Of a DNA stretch of 64,000 nucleotides, positions 45,361 through 60,300 are shown in pieces. The DNA is from Hippopus hippopus (taxonomy: Eukaryota; Mollusca; Bivalvia; Cardiida; Cardiidae). The translations under genes and the position numbers were made by a program. The DNA lies in NCBI GenBank assembly GCA_946811185.2, contig OX328106.1, forward strand, positions 33,105,694 through 33,169,693, read 5' to 3'. A model generated the notes under the pieces. That model was not told the origin of the DNA. It did not search any database and was given only the letters and a program-made list of their open reading frames with translations. Numbering within the stretch: the first letter of the stretch is position 1; each line of letters starts with the position of its first letter.

Positions 45361-48300
45361 CTGAAATTGAAATTAGACAAGATGTTGCCTTATGATAACC
45401 ATTACTGTACAAGCTGATTTTTCAGCAATCCTACACAATCAGTTGTTGCAAAAGGAAAAATTCTAATATGAGGAAAAGATTATTTTCCACTGTAGAAACA
45501 TTCAGGATGAGGGACAAATGTTTGTAACAAGCATTAAGCCACTGCTCTTTTACACAATTTTTTTTAAAGCCAGCAACTTTTGGATTCTTGAAAGTCATAT
45601 TTGTAAATAAATAACTCTACTTGTGCAGATAATTATGATTTTGACTGCACTGAATGCTTTTCATGGATTTTTTAAAGGAATAGAAAAGATCAATAGATGA
45701 TTCAATCTTACTATTTTTTTTTCTATTTTACAACCTTTTTTGAGAAGGCTTTGGAAAACACTGTGGGAAAAGGAGAAAATACTGGTCACAAGCATTTTCT
45801 CCATTTTCCACAATGTTTCTCACCCTTTAACCTGTTACCAAATGAAAAATACTAGACTCTTTGAAATTTACAGGATCTTCAGATGACAAGTTCAAAATTG
45901 ATACAAATGTACTTATATTCTCTGATAGGAGAGAATACAGAGTGGGAAAAGCAGAAAATGCAGGTTACCAGCACTTTCTCTGTTTCCAACAATGTTTTCA
46001 AAGGTCCTCTTCCTCATAGTGATCAAAACTTGGGATTGTGTGGTAAAGGATTAAAAGACAAATCTCATCTTTTCAAACACATGTATTTTGATGCATTACC
46101 GGTATTATGTTTTCATTATAGGCACATCTATAATCATCACACCTGATACAGGTATAACATCAGTTCAAATCACTGAAGGACGTTTAAGTACTTCATTATG
46201 GGGATGGACAAATTCAAGATAAAAATTCTTACTGACCTGTTTGCCTTTAAATGTTTGAATATCCAATGCCCAGCTGCTCGTCACTCTTACTAATATGTCT
46301 TTAACCTGTAACAATATATATATCTATTGTATCAAAGGAATGTCATGATAAGTTTGTTCATTTCTATTATGTTTATCACTTTTAACAGGATATTAGGCTG
46401 AGATCAGGGTCTGAACAATTTCCAAACCATGCTAAGTTACATTCTTCTTCTTCAGAGTTCTCTGTATGGTGTTTAATGCAGTTTTCAACATAATTTCAGT
46501 TCTATCCAGGTGGCAAGAGCACCTGCCATGGTCTCTTGGACTTTTTATTACCAGTTCTTCATACAATATTTCTCTGATTGCCTTACCGGGGCCTGGCTCA
46601 TGACAATGTACCTGATTGTCTAATAAAGGAATACAAACATTCATGACAAATCTAACTCTTTACTAAACAATTTTGACTTTTAATGCTTCTGAGAGAGAAG
46701 GTTTTTAAAAATATTAAGTGAAGGGAAGAAAATGCTGCTAAATAGCATTTTCTCCTTTTCCGACAATGTTTGCTATCATCTCAGAGACAACTTCCGTTAT
46801 TTTATCAACGTTTAATTTGTTGTCAGCAAATTGTGTCTACAAACAGAAAGACAACCTGGTCCGAGTATGAGACCTTTCCCACTTGGTCAGGATTTATATA
46901 AATGGGCAATGCTGTCTGAAAAGGGGGTTTAATGCAGCTGCAAAAAGTATCAACCCACGTCAACCTGCGCAGTTGGCACAGGCTGGCATGGGTCAAAACT
47001 TGTTGCTATTTGTAATTTCTCTCTGTGTCAAAGGACTGTTTCACCTCATGATTCAGACGGCTGTTAGATAAACTGGGTCTTATTAATCCATAATTATGTG
47101 ATGATTAATTTTTTTTACAATGCATTACAAAGATGCAAACCTTTGCCAGAGACCTGCTCAAATATAATTGAATATTGCTACATTTAAACAGGTCAGATAT
47201 ATTTACACAGCAATCACAAACCTTTGTTCTATTCATCTGAGCAACATTGTCCTTTAAGCGTAATTTCTTTACAAGATCTATCAGCACTTTCAGCTCCTCC
47301 TGGAAAAAATCATAGGAAGTATCTTTTAAGATTTAATTCTTTCAGACATATTGTAAACACTTGAGCCATTCTCTAACCAAAGGGGATTTAACTCTTTACC
47401 AAATGACAAAATTTTAGACTTGTCCAAATTGAAAGCAATTGCAGACGACAAAATAAACTTGACTCAAAAATTGAAAATTTACTTTAGAAGAGTAGAAAAC
47501 ATTGTGGGAAAAGGAGAAAAGGCTGGTTACCAGCATTTTCTCCTTTTCCCACAATGTTTTCAGAAGGCTTCTTCCTCTGGGTCGTAAAAACCAGGGATTG
47601 ATTGGTAAAGGGTTAATGCATCTCCATGCTGTATTATACAAAGCAAATTATCCCATAATTATAGATCCAGTAAGTCCATTTTGTCTAACAATCAACTGAA
47701 CCGGTTCTTCTTCTTGCAGAAGATTGACCTATAGCAAAAAGTCTGAACTACACAGGCTGACCTTGGTCAATACTTTTTGCAAATGCATATTGCAAACCCC
47801 CTTCTCACAGAGCATGGCTCATTTTCTTAAGACAAATTAATGACAAATTATGACAATTTAACTTGAAATGCATAATGCATCCTGCCTTTAAAATTGTCGA
47901 ATAGGGTGGCAAAAGGGGAAAAATGCTGGTTATTGGCATTCTGTTCTTGTCCTATAGTATTTTCAATCGATTTCTACCTCAAGGTCGTTAAAATAAAGAT
48001 TACTCGGTAAATGTTTATAAATGGAGATGCAAAGCATGATCAGCCTGCAAAAATGTTCAGTCTTTGTATGGTATTTAACACAGTTTTCAACATCATCAAC
48101 ATTATTTCAATCATACAGTAGTAGCAACTGCATGTGTCCATGCTTTACAAGAGTTTCTTTAACCAATACTTTGTGCAAAACACTTTTAGATTTGGGTAGA
48201 GAGAAAAACGGGGAAAGAGAGATACATAGAGAGAGAGACGGTTCTTGATCTTTGAGATCTAAACCATTCTTAACTCATAGTTCTCCAAATAAACCTAACA

Positions 48301-51300
48301 GATATAATCAGTCTAGAGACATGATCTGACAAATTGCAATTTCAAGGCTGTTTTTGTCAAGAGTATATCGGCCAAACGGTCAGTGTACATCAAATATCAG
48401 ACTGCATGTTTTGTGCAGTCTGATCTTGATCTACATTGCCCGCATAGACAACTCAAGTTGTGAAAGGGGCTTTTAGGGTTAGTAACTTTCTTAATATAAT
48501 TCTAAGAAATTTCTAAATTTCAAAGTAGCTCAAATTCTGATTGTCTAAACTGCTTTTGTTACCGTATTTTCTAAAAGCTAGAATAAGGTTAAGAAAGTAA
48601 CTAAGAATGGTTGATGAAACCCAGCTCTGATCCATTTTGTGATTTCCTACCCTATCTGTTGAAGTAAGACTGTAGTTTGAAGCCACACAGTAATCTAGGA
48701 GAGTAATAACACTGGACAGTTTATATAAATCTTCAAACAACAGGGTGCTCATTGCTGGAATAAACTGGTACAAGTCTTTTATCTGTTAAGAGATAGAAAA
48801 TTGAACTATTGGCAGAGGTCCAGATTAACATGGGTCAATAAATCCAAAAAAATTTACCTTTTCTTCACTAATGACTTAAAGAGTGTTACAGAGATTTGTC
48901 ACAGTGAGATGATTATAATGAGTATCCACAACATAGGTTTATTTCTTTACTAAATGACAAAATATTAACATGGTACAAATTGAAAGCATCTGCAGAAGAC
49001 AATGTCACTTGAAACATAAAAATTGTCTTTAAAAGGGTAGAAAACATTATGGGAAAAGGGTAGAAAACATTCTGGGAAGAGGAGAAAATGCTGGTTAGCA
49101 GCATTTCATCCCTTTTCCACAATGTTTTTAAAAGCTTTCTTCCTCAGAATCGTTAAAAGTCAGGATTGGGTGGTAATAGTTTCAGGCAACACATACATAA
49201 ATATTTGTCTTTGAAGCCCATATAATCCCTTTTTATGCACCTTTGTATCAGCAAGCAACTATCAACCATTATTAAATCTGCTTGTTTTTGTGTTTTTCAT
49301 TTTTTTTTTCAGTCATACCACTGCATCACACATTGCTGTTGCTACTTTTACCAGCACTTTGCACAGTACTCTTCCCAAGCCACTTCCTGCTTTCCCACAT
49401 AAATATCATCAAAACAGTGTTCAGCAGAGAAAAAGGAATGAATTATTTCCTAATGATGAGCATCAATTCCTAGTGTCTGGCCATGCTGGGATTGCATGTG
49501 AATCAAAGTACGTAAAAGCCATCAGATCAACTGATTACCCCCTCAACATTTTTGCAGCAAAAATTGTTGCTTTTCCAACAATGTTTTCCATACTGTTGAA
49601 AAATCTTCCCTTTCAATCAAATTTTGTTGACTGTTTACTATTTAATAGTTTTTGGAAGGTCATAGTACATGTAATCAGTTCACTCTACAGTAAAAGACAA
49701 ATTTTAGGCTTGACAAATGAATGAATGAATGAGTGAATGAATGAATGTTGTTTTATGGTGCATCAACAGCTTTGGTTAGTTAGCACACATGTCTGTATTA
49801 AATGATGGTTAAAATGGACGTTTTTTAGCAAAAAAGATTTGAACAAAATGATAACAATAACTAGAGGGCCATGGTGGCCCTGAAGTCACTCACCTGAACC
49901 TTTTGACCATACATGACCCATTTCCAATCTCTTCCGAGATATAATGACAAACATTTTGACAAACTTTCAATAGTATTGGACTTAAAATATGGCCTCTAGA
50001 GTGTACACAAGCTATTTCTAGAATTTGTCTCAGAGACCTACTTTTTCAGCTCAACATTGCCTATTTTCAAACTTACAGAAATTATCCAGACAAACACTCT
50101 GATCACCTTTTATGAGTATTTGAAAGAAAATGTGGCCTGTAGAGTGTACATAAAGTTTTTCTGAGATTTGACACAGTTTTTGATCCAACATGACCCATTT
50201 TCAAACACATCCAGGATATCATCAAGACAAACATTCTGATCCAGTTTCAAGAGTATTGGACTGAAAATGTGGCCTATAGAGCATATACCCTATTTCCCTT
50301 AAGTATTCGGACGGGAAAAAATAATTATATATTTTGGTGTCCGAAAATTTACAAAAATAATTGTCTTAATGTCCGAAAATTTAGGGATGAATTGATGATG
50401 GAAATCTCTATCCGAAAACTTCGGTTCCTAACGCACTGTATCAATGAACATTTTAATTATTAACAATGCATTATCTACAGTTTTGCGGTGTCAATTAACA
50501 GTAAGTATGACAAATAATACCTGTCAATCACGGTAGTTCCCAATTAAAAGTTTAATGACAGTATGAATGTTTGCAAATGTTTTTCTCACTGAAATACGCT
50601 TTAATTATTTCCCCTACACAATCCAAGATCAAAGAGGATGACGTAGTATGCCGCCGAATGTTTGATCAAGTACCGCACATACTCGCTTGTTAGTAATTTG
50701 ATTGGTTGGATTAGTGATAACCAATCATTTACTCTTGTGACTATGTCAAATTATTTAATTGATAATAAATATTTATTTGAAATAAATTGCTTTTTCAATT
50801 TCATATCTCTTCATACCACCTCAATATTTTCGGTTTGTTTCCCATGTCACATCATTCTTTCAACTGTGAAAGTAAAAAAAAAAAATCAGTTATATCCCCT
50901 TAGTTCTACATATAACCACGTCTACCTGATCACCCAAGACAGCCAATCTGTACACAAGATGAATACTGAAAAAGTCGTTGACAGCCAAGGTCTCTTGTAT
51001 TAGGGTCGGTATTACATGATCCACGGTGTAATACAAGGGCAATTTCCACTCTTCATTCAGTCAGATCTTAGTCATCAAGACAAAGATTTTGACCAATTTT
51101 CAAGAGTATTGGACTAAAAATATGGCCTCTAGAGTGTACACAAAGTTTTTCTAAGATTTAACCTAGTGGCCTAGTTTTTGACCCAACATGACCCATTTTA
51201 GAACTCACCCCAGATATCATCAAGACAAACATTCTGACCAACTTTCATGAGTATTGTATTAAAAATGTGGCCTCCAGAGCGCACACAAGGTTTTTCAAAG

Positions 51301-54300
51301 ATTTTATTAGTGACCTAGTTTTAGAACCGACTTGACCCATTTTCAAACTCGTCCAAGATATCATCAAAACAAAAATTCTGACCAACAATCAAAAGAATTG
51401 GACTGAAAATCTAGAGCGTACACAAGGTTTTTCCTAAATTTGATCTAGTGACCTAGTTTTGACCTGACATGACCCATTTTCAAACTCATCCGAGATGTTA
51501 TCAAGACATACATTCTGACCAAGTTTCAAGAGTATTGGATTGAAAATGTAGCCTCTACAGCATACACAAGGTAAAAGTTTATGACGGATGACGGACGATG
51601 CATGACAGACGACACATGACCAATGCCGGACACAGCAGGATCACAAAAGCTCACCTTGAGCACTTCGTGCCTAGGTGTGCTGAAAAGAATTGAACTAATA
51701 CGGATCAAAATTGAAAGCATTTTATATATGACAAATTAAGTAAGGCTCAAATTATGAAATTGGTCTCAGAAAGTGTAAAAGAACATTGTGGGAAAAGGAG
51801 GACAAGAGGGCCATGATGGCCCTGAAGTCGCTCACCTGAGCCTTTTGATCAAACATGACCCATTTCCAATCTCTTCCGAGATATTAAGACAAACACTCTG
51901 ACAAATACTCATTAGTATTGGGCTTACAAATATGGCCTCTACAGTGCACACAAGCTTTTTCTAGATTTTGTCTCAGCGGCCTACTTGACATGTAGAAATT
52001 ATCCAGACACACATTCCAACAGACTTTCATGAGTATTTGAGAGAAAATGTGGCCTGAAGGGTGTATAAAAGGTTTTTCTGAGATTTGACCTAGTGACCTA
52101 GTTTTTTATCCAACATGACCCATATTCATACTAGTCTAACATATTATCAAGACAAACATTCAAAGCAAATTTCAAGATTATTGGACTGAAAATGTGGCCT
52201 CTAGAGCGTACACACAGTTTTTCAAGGATGAAACTTGGTGACCTAGTTTTTATTCCAAGTGACCCATTTTCAAACTCATGCAAGATATCAAGACAAACAT
52301 TCTAACAAAAGTTTAAAGAATATTGGACTGTAATTATAGTACAAAAAGTTTTTCCGAGATTTGACCTTGTGACCTAGTTTTTTATCCAACATGACCCATT
52401 TTCATACTAGTCTAAGAAATTATCAAGACAAACATTCTGACCGAATTTCAAGATTATTAGACTAAAAATGTGGCCTCTAGTGCTTACATAACGTTTTTCT
52501 AAGATTTGACCTGGTGACCTAGTTTATGACCTGACATGACCCATTTTCAAACTCATCCAAGCTATCATCATGACAAACATTCTGACCAACTTTAAAGACC
52601 ATTGGACTGAAAGTTTTTAAAAAATTTGACCTAGTGACCTAGTTTTTGACCCCACATCGCCCACTTTCGAACTCGTCTGTGATATTATCAAGACAAACAT
52701 TCTGACCATATTTTAAGAGTATTGGACAGAAGATGTGGCTTCTGGAACATACACAAGGTTTTTTTAAGACTTAACCTAGTGACCTAGTTTTTGAACCAAC
52801 ATGGCCCATTTTCAAATTTGTCAGAGATATCATCAAGACAAAATTCTGACCAACTTTCAAGAGTTTTGGACTGAAAATGTGGCCTCTAGAGCGTACACAA
52901 GGTTTTTCTAAGTTTTGACCTGGTGACCTAGTTTTTGACCCGACATGGTCCATTTTCGAACTCGTCCGAGATATCATCAAGACAAACATTCTGACCAACT
53001 TTCAAGAGTTTTGGACTGAAAATGTGGCCTCTAGAGCGTACACAAGGTTATTCTAAGATTAGACTTGGTGACCTAGTTTTTGACCCGACATGGCCCATTT
53101 TCAAACTTGTTCGAGATATCAAGACAAACATTCTGACCAACTTTCAGAAGTACTGGACTTAAAATATGGCCTCTAGAGCGTACACAAGGTTTTTCTAAGA
53201 TTTGACCTGGTGACCTAGTTTTTGACCCGACATGGCCCATTTTCACACTCGTTCGAGATATCATCAAGACAAACATTCTGACCAACTTTCAGGAGTATTG
53301 GACAGAAAATGTGGCCAGTAAAGCGTACACAAGGTTTTTCTAAGATTTGACTTAGTGACCTAGTTTTTGACCCGACATGACCCATTTTCGAACTTGTCCG
53401 AGATATCATCAAGACAAACATTCTGACCAACTTTCACAAGTATCAGACTGAAAATGTGGCCTCTAGAGCGTAAACAAGGTAAAAGGTGACGACGGATGAC
53501 GCACGACAGACGCCGGACACAGCACGATCACAATAGCTCACCATGAGCTCTTCGTGCTCAGGTGAGCTAAAAAGCTGATTATCAGAATTTTCTGCTTTCC
53601 CATATTATTCTTAAAAACCATTTTCCTCATTTCCTCAGTCCTGCTTTCCTCAGTGCTGCATTATTTGGTTAAAGGTTTGATGAAATACAGCTAAAATAGC
53701 AAAAACACTAATTTTTTCAAACCTTTAAATCATGTAATTCAGAATCAGAAACTTCCATGTTCTTCAGTAAATACAAAAGCATAAGATAGGACAATCGTCT
53801 CCGCACATACATCCCTCTATGACCTTCAGGAAGCAGTTTACATACATATGTCATGTCATGATGGTGTGAGGATATCTTTATAAGTAGGTGACACAAGGGT
53901 ATTCTCTGAAAAATAACAGGACACTCATATGAGATTATGGTCTGTACAATTCACCAACCATGCTAAATGGCATTCTTATTCTTGCAAAGTCTCTGTTTTG
54001 AGTCTTCAACATTATTTCAGCTATTTGCAGTGGCCAGTGCACCTATCCATACTTTTCTGGAGTTTCTTTTACAAGTACTTCAAAAGCCATTCCCAAGTTT
54101 CCCATGTAAACATGTCTGAAACAGTGATCATGGGTGAGAAAGGAATGGATTCTGTTGCAATGACTATCATTAAATCCTTGGAAAGAAATTAGCCAAGCTG
54201 GAGATTTGACCCAGTGACCTGGTTTCAAACCCTGTACTCTATCATATGAGCTACTGGTCTCAGAGTGACACGACTTCTGATTGGCTTAAATGATCTGCCT

Positions 54301-57300
54301 GTTTGAGTAATTGTATTCTCTCCTTTTCTCAGGATACCAGTATATCCGGAACTGTCCCCCGTTTGGATGCAAATAGTCACTCTTATGCATATTTGAGTTA
54401 TTTCTATACATAAGCCTAAGCCCTCATTTTAAAAATGAATCTAGATCTATGTAATACAAAAGAGCCATGATGGCTGTGGATCACTCATATGACCCAGATT
54501 GTACAAGATACCAAAAATAGCAAACTACAGAACAACTCTTTACCTCCTGTTCCCAGTCTGTTTCTGTATAGCTCTGCATTATCATGTCAATAGAATTATG
54601 CAAACTACTTAGTCCAAACAAACTGAAATTAAACAAAATACAGAAAACAAAAGACAATACACAGGTATACATTGTGTAAAAGGATATACAAGTTTTCTTT
54701 TTTTTTTCTGACTGGCTAAAGTTCTCACTAAACAAGTCATTGTTAAAGAACAGTAGAATTTTCAATGGAAAAATATAAATTTCCGACTGTTAACAACCTC
54801 AGCAGATCTATTTTTTTTTCTGTATATCTATCTTTACTTATTCATAAAATAAGGGTATGTTTATAATCTGCCAAATCTTCCTCCAGTCAAGTTTCATAAA
54901 CAAAGCTTGTAGAACCCTGAAGTACTGGCAGATTCCTACTTTTTCTATGAAGTAACCGTGACCTTTAATTTACGACATAGCATCAAGGCAAATGCATACT
55001 CAGTATATTATCAAGATCTACCACCAAAAAAAGTTTCATAAATAGCTCACAGAATGTAAAAATCGATGCAGACTTTATTTTTATTACTTTACTAACAGTG
55101 ACCTTGACTTTCACCTCTGCCTTAACCTAAAGAAATGGCAGTAATGTGATAGTGTCATTTACCATATGGTGAACTTTCAAGTAGGTGACATGCAATTTTT
55201 TTTAATTTTCACAGGACTTAGATTTATTGAGAAAGATTGACACACAGATGCACAGACTCAAGAAGGGAAAGTCCTGAAAAGATTCTCTGAAAAGGTTTGT
55301 GGGACACAGTGATGTAGAGGTAGAGTGTCAGCTGCTCACATCAAAGGTACCTGTCTTGTGAAGAGCAGGGTCAATCTTTGGAACTGCCCATTGTTATGTG
55401 GTAGTAGTTTCCAAAAGCAATGCAATCACTGAGCATTATTAGTACAGGTGGTAAGAATTTGTTTCACAATCAATGTAAAATAAATATGTTTAAAACTGAA
55501 TAGGTTCACTAAAAGAAGCTCCATACCAAATTAGGTAAGACCAGGGCATAGCTTTCGACAAGGATTTTGAAAGATGTGTGTCCGGATGGACAAACGGACA
55601 GACAGACAGTGTAGATCAAGATCAGACTGCATAGACTGTACAGTCTGATCTTGGATCTACACTATCCAATAAGGGAATATTTTTCTCAAAAATATAACTT
55701 TGAAATAGCACTATTCAGGTTTTTAGGATCACCTTGAAAGTTTTATTTAACATTCTTTAGCAGGTTAAGGATTAAATTGGATTATACAGTTAATCAAAAG
55801 CACATGATGTAATACATATGTAGTTAACTATTTAACTCGTCACATGACAAAAAATTTTACATGCCTCAAAATTCAAAGCTGTCCCAGACCATAAAGTTAA
55901 ATGTGGTTCAATTGATAAAACCATATTCTAAAAGGGCTGAAAACAGTATGGGAAAAGGAGAAAATGCTGGTAACCAGCATTTTCTGCTTTTCCTGCATTG
56001 TTTTCAAAGGACTTCTTCCCCAATTTCGTGAAAATTCAGAATTGTGTGGTAAAGGGTTAATGTACAAGACGTAAAAAAACAGTTTAACATATCAATTTCA
56101 CGTTCACAATAATCTAAATAATGAATGACTGAAGGAATGACAAGGTTTCTCTGTCCAGTGAGGGTTTGTGTAGCTGGGATTTGCTACAAGTTACCTGGGG
56201 GTATCTATTTTTAGATCCATTCATAATTTTAAGTACTGTCATGTAGGAATCAGTGCTATGAGCCTGATTTGCATAGGTCACTTAATTTACATATAAGCAG
56301 ATATCATGTACCTCATCAATGACATCTTGTACAGTCTATTACTTTGTAAGTAGACATATTCGAATCGGGATGGTAGGGATTCTGTGCTTTGTGTCAAAAT
56401 TGTCATGTATGACTAAATTAAGATTCCTAACAGTAACAGATTATTTTCTGTGAGGCAGTATTTGGCAACTGGGGGTTTTTGGAAGGCGAGATTTTCATTC
56501 TCGCCTTCATATGTCGCCGCTCGGCTGTTTGCTGCAAATGCCTCTGAACAGTATTATCCAAACGCCTTTCAAATAGTTCGATATTTCTTGAGTACATAAG
56601 AACAAAATCATGTCGAGACCATCGTAAATTTAATCAGAACAAGAAGAAACTTCAGTTTTTTAGAACGAATGAAATCAAATTCTTGAAAAACATCGTTTTT
56701 GTCAAATACAAAATACTTTGGATCAGTTGATTGTTACGATGGTGTTGCTACAGCAACAAATAAACTGTAATTGTAGTAAGCCAATAGAAAACTACTAAAA
56801 TGACGTCATTCGGACCTACTTCTACTCCACAACGCATAAACAACTAACCAATCGGATAGCTCTCTTTGAATGACGTGTCGCTGACAGGCCTCTTTTCTCT
56901 ATTGAGAACATTGTTCTGTCTATGAGAAGTAAAATTTCAATAAAATAAATTCTTAAATAAAGTCTGATTGTTTCTTCCCTATATACGAGTATGATCGGAC
57001 TTTACCTTGTCAAAATGACATTAACATGATCTGCAACCTTTTTATAACACCTTATAGTTTTAACTTCTCCTTTTGATCGTCACGCTGCTCAGGGATCGTA
57101 TATATAGGATCCCTGCGCTGCTTAACGTTCAGCAATCATTAATAAATATTTAACTCTTTACCACTCAATGCCGACTTGTAACGACTCTGAAAAAGCAAGC
57201 TTTTGAAAACATTATGGGAAGTGGGGAAACTGCTGGAAACTGGCATTTTCTCTTTTAACCCCACTGTTTTCTACCCTATCAAGAACAAATTTCGTCATTT

Positions 57301-60300
57301 GGGCCACCCTGAATTTTTCGTCTGCAAATGCTTTCAATTTCAACTTAGTCTGAAAGTTCGTCGTAAGGTGAAGGATAAATGCTTATTATTGTGAATTGTT
57401 AACGCAATCACTTATCTCCATCATCATTAAAATTGAAATCTTTATGTAATATAATCCATTTATTTTCCTTGAAAAAATTACCTTCAACTACACTTTTTTT
57501 TTTAAAAACTGAATGACATACTGATGAAATTGTCTTGACACTGAGAATCCCACTGTCCTAGAATGCATCGGACGTGTACTTGTTTTTCTAAGGACACAGA
57601 CCAAGGGCCTCTATCTGTGTAACTGTACACGATGTATTGTTGTCGAACAAAGGAATAGGGTGTATCGATGCACTTACGGGTAGGCAACCATTTTTCTTTC
57701 ATGTTTGCCGACAACATGGACAAGCTGAACATACATTCCGGTTACATGGGATTAATGAAACACAAGCATTAATGTCAATGAACCCTTAGACCGCTTAGAA
57801 CGTCTGTCCCTTTTGCAGACAAGGAAGATGAATCTATGGTCTGCACAAAATATGTAATCTTATGTCGGATCTACAGTGTGGGCTACCTTGCAATAATCCG
57901 ACCAAAACAGCCGTGGGTAGAATTGTAATAATGAAGCATTTTTCCCGAAATGAATAATGCCAATTTCATTAATCCAGCGCTCTTATGGTTAACAGGGTCA
58001 TAGATTACAAGAATCGTCGGACGTCCCTCATGACGAAGGTTATCCTTAATAGAATGGTAAACATTGTGCGAAACGGAGAAAATGTTCGTTGCCAGTATTT
58101 TCTCATGTTCCTGCAATGTTTCAAAAAACCCGTCCTTTTTTTAAAAGCCCCATTTTTTAAGGTCATTAAAACTCAGCACATCTAAAGGTTTAAATCTCTG
58201 TTTTTGAACACTGAAAGGTGTTTGTTTTGAAAGTCTTTCATTCTTGATAAAATATAATTGAAATAAAATGTTAAAAGAATTAAAAAAAAACAACTTTTTA
58301 CCAAAAGACAAAATTTTGACAACCTCGAGGGAAAAAAACTTTTCGAAATACTTTTGGAAAAGGAGAAAATGCTAGTAACCAGTATTTTCTCCCTTTACCA
58401 CTATGTTTTGTACTCTTTCATAGCCAAACACATTTTCAGCTGCTCTTAAATTTTCATCTGCTAATGGTTTTAATGTAGACGGCCCTAAAGTTTTGTTATT
58501 TTGTAAAGGGTTTTGTAAAGGGTGACTAAGATGGAAAACATTGTGGGAAAATTAAAAAAAATGTTGATTACCAGTACTTGCTCCTTTTCCTACAATGCTT
58601 TCAAAAGCCCCTTTTTCAAAATTATTAAAAGTAAGTATTGTGATTTAAAAGGCTAAATCTCAGTTTCTATACTCCAAAAGGCACCTTTCTAGAAACTCTT
58701 TGCTCTCTCAACAAAATTGTCTTTGGAATAAAATAAAACTCTTTGCTCTCTCAAAAAAAAATGTCTTTCAATTACAGCATTAGACCTACCAAAAGTGAAT
58801 ACATTTTCAAGCAAAAACCATTCTTTAATCCTTTACAATACCTTATCAAGTACTGTTTTAACAACCCTGAGAATGAGGCCATTTAAAAACTTTTTTTGAA
58901 AAGGAGAAATTTTCTTATCTCTTTACATGAAGAAAGAAATTCAGACTTGCCAAAATTGGATGCATTTTCAGGCAACAACTTAGATCTGGCTCCACTGATG
59001 GAACCTATCTGAAACAGGATGGAAAACATTTTAGGAAATGGAGAAAATGTCAGTTAGCGCCAAATTCTCCTTTTCACGCCAAAAGTTCGCAAGCCTTCTT
59101 CCCAAAGGCCTTTTAAACTCATTATTGTGTTCTACATGTATATGGTTAAATATAAGTTTCTATACATTGAAAAAACATATACTGATTAGTGGAAACTCTT
59201 TGCCATCAAATGAAAATTGTCCTTCAAATAAAATGGCAAAGAGATTCAAAAAAAGTCCTTTTAAATATTTTTCACCATATTTTTGCAAGTCTTCTTCCCC
59301 AAGTTTGTTAAAACTCAGGAAAGTTAAACTGGTCTCCATTGCGCATGAACATTGCACAACCCTATACACTTTGCTGTATCAGGAAATGTGATTAAACTAC
59401 AGAAAAATGTATCGCAATACGTTGTGCCTATTCTAAACTCGCCTTCCAACTGTACTTTCAGTACTTTGATTTTGTTTACAGTGAGTCTGGCTCAATCTGG
59501 ATGCCTAAAGACTAGTTTCGCTAGTCTAAAAATCAACTTTGCTGAGGCCAATAGACCCCAATGACCTTAAGGAAAAGGGCTTTTGAAACATTGTGGAACA
59601 AAGAAAATGCTGGTAACCAGTATTTCAGCCACATTTCAATTGATGTCTGTTATTGCCTTGTGTTTGGACAAGTTCAAAATTTCATCATTTGGTAAAGAGT
59701 TAAATTTTCAGTATGTAAGCTTATGTAAGAAAGAACATCAAATACATTCATACAATCCAAGTCTGAACCGCTTAGACTTTGATTATAAGTATCTATTTCA
59801 TGCTTCACGGTAGGTTATCGAGAAATAATGGAGAAATATTTTTCAATATTTCATGGTTACGACCAGTGGAAAATACCGATTTTATATACTAACTCTTCAA
59901 TTAAAGGTGGAAACAGTTGTTCCAGCGCACTAGTTACCTAGGTAAAATGTGCGTGCCTCTCAACCAGATGGAAATATGATGTAATTTACCTTGCACTTCT
60001 CACGCTTGATGTCATGTTGTATTGCGTTGCTATGCAGAGGGGGTACTCCACGGGGAATAATCGAAAAGAACTGTACTTGATTTTTATTAAGTTCCCCCCC
60101 CCCCACCCCGACAGGGTTAAAAGCATGAAATAAAAAGAATATTTGTTTTTAATGGTGAAAGATCGAAATTTATTTCATCTGCGCCACTCGTGAAAATATA
60201 ACTGATGATGTCCACGAGATGAAATAAATTTCGATCTTTCACCATTAAAAACAAATATCCTCTATTTATTACTTACTCTTTGAACAGTGGATCTAAAGCT

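Noticed and set aside
52771..53430. Overlapping frames with MVRMFVLMISRTSSKMGHVG
   Set aside because: Translation of the family Z tandem units; frames follow the repeat period.
56195..56263. 69-bp minus-strand exon AHSTDSYMTVLKIMNG
   Set aside because: Splice-like borders exist, but its phase (0-0) cannot fit between the neighbouring SLF2-like exons and the acceptor tract is weak.
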